The notes under the pieces: model-generated
Told to the model about the DNA's origin: nothing
Seen by the model: the letters and a program-made list of their open reading frames with translations, nothing else
Database searches by the model: none
NCBI RefSeq assembly: GCF_900007165.1
Contig: NZ_CYGY02000138.1
Span: 1-32,659, forward strand
Origin: Paraburkholderia piptadeniae
GTDB taxonomy: Bacteria; Pseudomonadota; Gammaproteobacteria; Burkholderiales; Burkholderiaceae
Reading direction: 5' to 3'
DNA length: 32,659 nucleotides
Shown here: one piece after another, positions 31,557 through 32,659 of the stretch
Numbering within the stretch: position 1 is the first letter of the stretch
Layout: the number at the start of each line of letters is the position of its first letter
Position numbers and translations under genes: made by a program

Positions 31557-32659
31557 ATGAGCGAACGCAACGAAATCGGCAACGCCGGGCGCGCGGACAC
31601 GGCGCCGCAGCCGTCGCTGGACCTGCCCGGACGCCGCCGCACGCGCGCGGGCAAGCTCAGGCTCGTGCTGGTCGCGCTGGTCGTGATTGCGCTGGGTGCA
31701 TCAGGCGTCACGATCTACCTGCAGCGACTCTTCCAGCAGCATCAGGACGCGAAACAGGCGGCGCTCAACAAGCCGAAGGACAGCGGCGCGAGCGAGGCTG
31801 GGGCCGACCTCGAAACACAGAAGGCGCGCATCAAGCGGGCCGAAGCCGATCAGGCGCGCGCCGCATCGGAAGCTGCGGCTGCCGCCGCGGCAAGGCAGCA
31901 GCTCGCCCCGCCGGCCGGCGCAGCGTCGCACCCTGTCGGCGAAGGGGGCACCGCGATTGCGAACAACCGGCCGCGGCCACTGTCACCCGCGGAGCGGCGT
32001 CTCTCGGGCAGCGTGCTGGTCATGTCCCGAGACAGCCGGGCCACCGGTGGTCCTGAAGACTCTGCGCTCGCATCCAGTGACGCGGGCGGCGGCAGCGCAG
32101 ACACGACGGGCAACGGCACCGGCGGTGGCAATAGTCTGGCCGGCATGGCGAAGTCCATGGGGCTCGCGGCGCTGCGGGGCGGGCCATCTGGAGCCGCCGG
32201 TTCATCTGGTGCAGGGCTGACTGATAACCATGATGCCGGCGACAACAAAGGATCGGTCTTCGACCAGTCCCTGCAGCCCTCGAAGCTGCAGCCGATGCGT
32301 GCCTCGTTCCGGCCGAACCGTCATTACCTGATCAGCCGGAACACCATGATCCGGTGCGGGCAGGCCACCGCAATCCGCACTGACCGGCCGGGGCTGGTGG
32401 GCTGTCCGATCGCCGATGACGTCTGGTCGGACGATGGCACGACGCTGCTCATTCGCAAGGGCGCGCTGGCCAAAGGCGAGCAGCGCGACGCCGTAATGCA
32501 CGGGCAGGGCGTCATTGGCGCGATCTGGGACGAGATCGACGACGGCGATGTCCGTATTCCCATGAACTCGCCGGCGACCGATTCCCTCGGGGCGGCCGGC
32601 ATTCCCGCCTACATCGACGAGCATTTCTGGCTCCGCTTCAAGGGGGCGCTGATGGTGAG
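31557..32659 (+). CDS. virB10: VirB10-like core-complex protein, cut by the right window edge
   Basis: The frame is open from ATG 31557 (after GGGAGCGCGCACACGC) to the end of the window, 367 codons. A cytoplasmic tail is followed by one membrane span (KLRLVLVALVVIALGASGVT), then a coiled Lys/Glu/Ala-rich segment and a Gly/Ser-rich linker. The start of the TrbI/VirB10 beta-barrel domain follows: FDQSLQPSKLQPMRASFRPN, RHYLISRNTMIRCGQATAIR, LLIRKGALAKGEQRDAVMHG. VirB10 spans both membranes and senses ATP use. The usual end of the family and virB11 should follow outside the window. Confidence 0.9.
   Translation, partial: MSERNEIGNAGRADTAPQPSLDLPGRRRTRAGKLRLVLVALVVIALGASGVTIYLQRLFQQHQDAKQAALNKPKDSGASEAGADLETQKARIKRAEADQARAASEAAAAAAARQQLAPPAGAASHPVGEGGTAIANNRPRPLSPAERRLSGSVLVMSRDSRATGGPEDSALASSDAGGGSADTTGNGTGGGNSLAGMAKSMGLAALRGGPSGAAGSSGAGLTDNHDAGDNKGSVFDQSLQPSKLQPMRASFRPNRHYLISRNTMIRCGQATAIRTDRPGLVGCPIADDVWSDDGTTLLIRKGALAKGEQRDAVMHGQGVIGAIWDEIDDGDVRIPMNSPATDSLGAAGIPAYIDEHFWLRFKGALMV

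Overview
The window looks like the backbone of a large conjugative plasmid, or a plasmid-derived region, from a Burkholderiaceae host (Burkholderia, Paraburkholderia, Caballeronia or Cupriavidus type). The base composition is GC-rich. The plasmid functions present are an ArdB/KlcA antirestriction protein, a DUF932 protein, a Rep_3-like initiator with an iteron origin, parAB with putative centromere repeats, a large DUF3701-type tyrosine recombinase, and a virB1-virB10 type IV secretion operon. The genus is inferred from gene content and style only.

Layout. Positions 1-8360 hold the tail of ardB/klcA and a DUF932 gene that is split in two. Between its halves (about 990-7661) lie six consecutive tyrosine recombinase genes, which I read as two recombinase-in-trio (RIT) elements. 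A complete RIT-2 (about 4163-7661) has 32-bp inverted ends and sits inside ritC of RIT-1. RIT-1 keeps its left end but has lost its right end. Positions 8360-10700 hold hairpins, an HTH-like protein and a decayed TacA/TacT-type toxin-antitoxin pair. Positions 10724-12690 are the replication module: repA on the minus strand, its promoter, and a seven-copy iteron origin with an AT-rich stretch. Positions 12789-16000 are parA and parB, followed by four copies of a 16-bp palindrome that are good candidates for the centromere.

Positions 16336-18540 hold a 638-aa integrase and a small upstream gene on the minus strand. Positions 18800-21000 are a graveyard: a lipoprotein alpha/beta hydrolase (DUF900-like) broken by several frameshifts, and a decayed helical protein. 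Positions 21428-22809 hold two tandem genes sharing an uncharacterised N-terminal domain; the second adds a PAS domain. Positions 22829-23315 hold a divergent XRE repressor and a promoter with a 17-bp direct-repeat operator. From 23525 to the right edge runs the mating-pair-formation operon virB1, B2, B3, B4, B5, a small membrane protein, B6, a 42-aa membrane peptide, B7, B8, B9 and B10 (cut by the edge). Most of these genes overlap or nearly touch.

How it fits together. RepA, the iterons, ParAB and the palindromes would keep the plasmid. The VirB genes would build the transfer channel, probably gated by the XRE protein and perhaps by the PAS pair. ArdB would protect the plasmid from restriction on entry. 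The most unusual part is the nested double RIT. It lets the uninterrupted DUF932 gene be reconstructed, and it has produced a hybrid RitC whose last segment, including a tyrosine near the catalytic position, is encoded by the end of the invading element.
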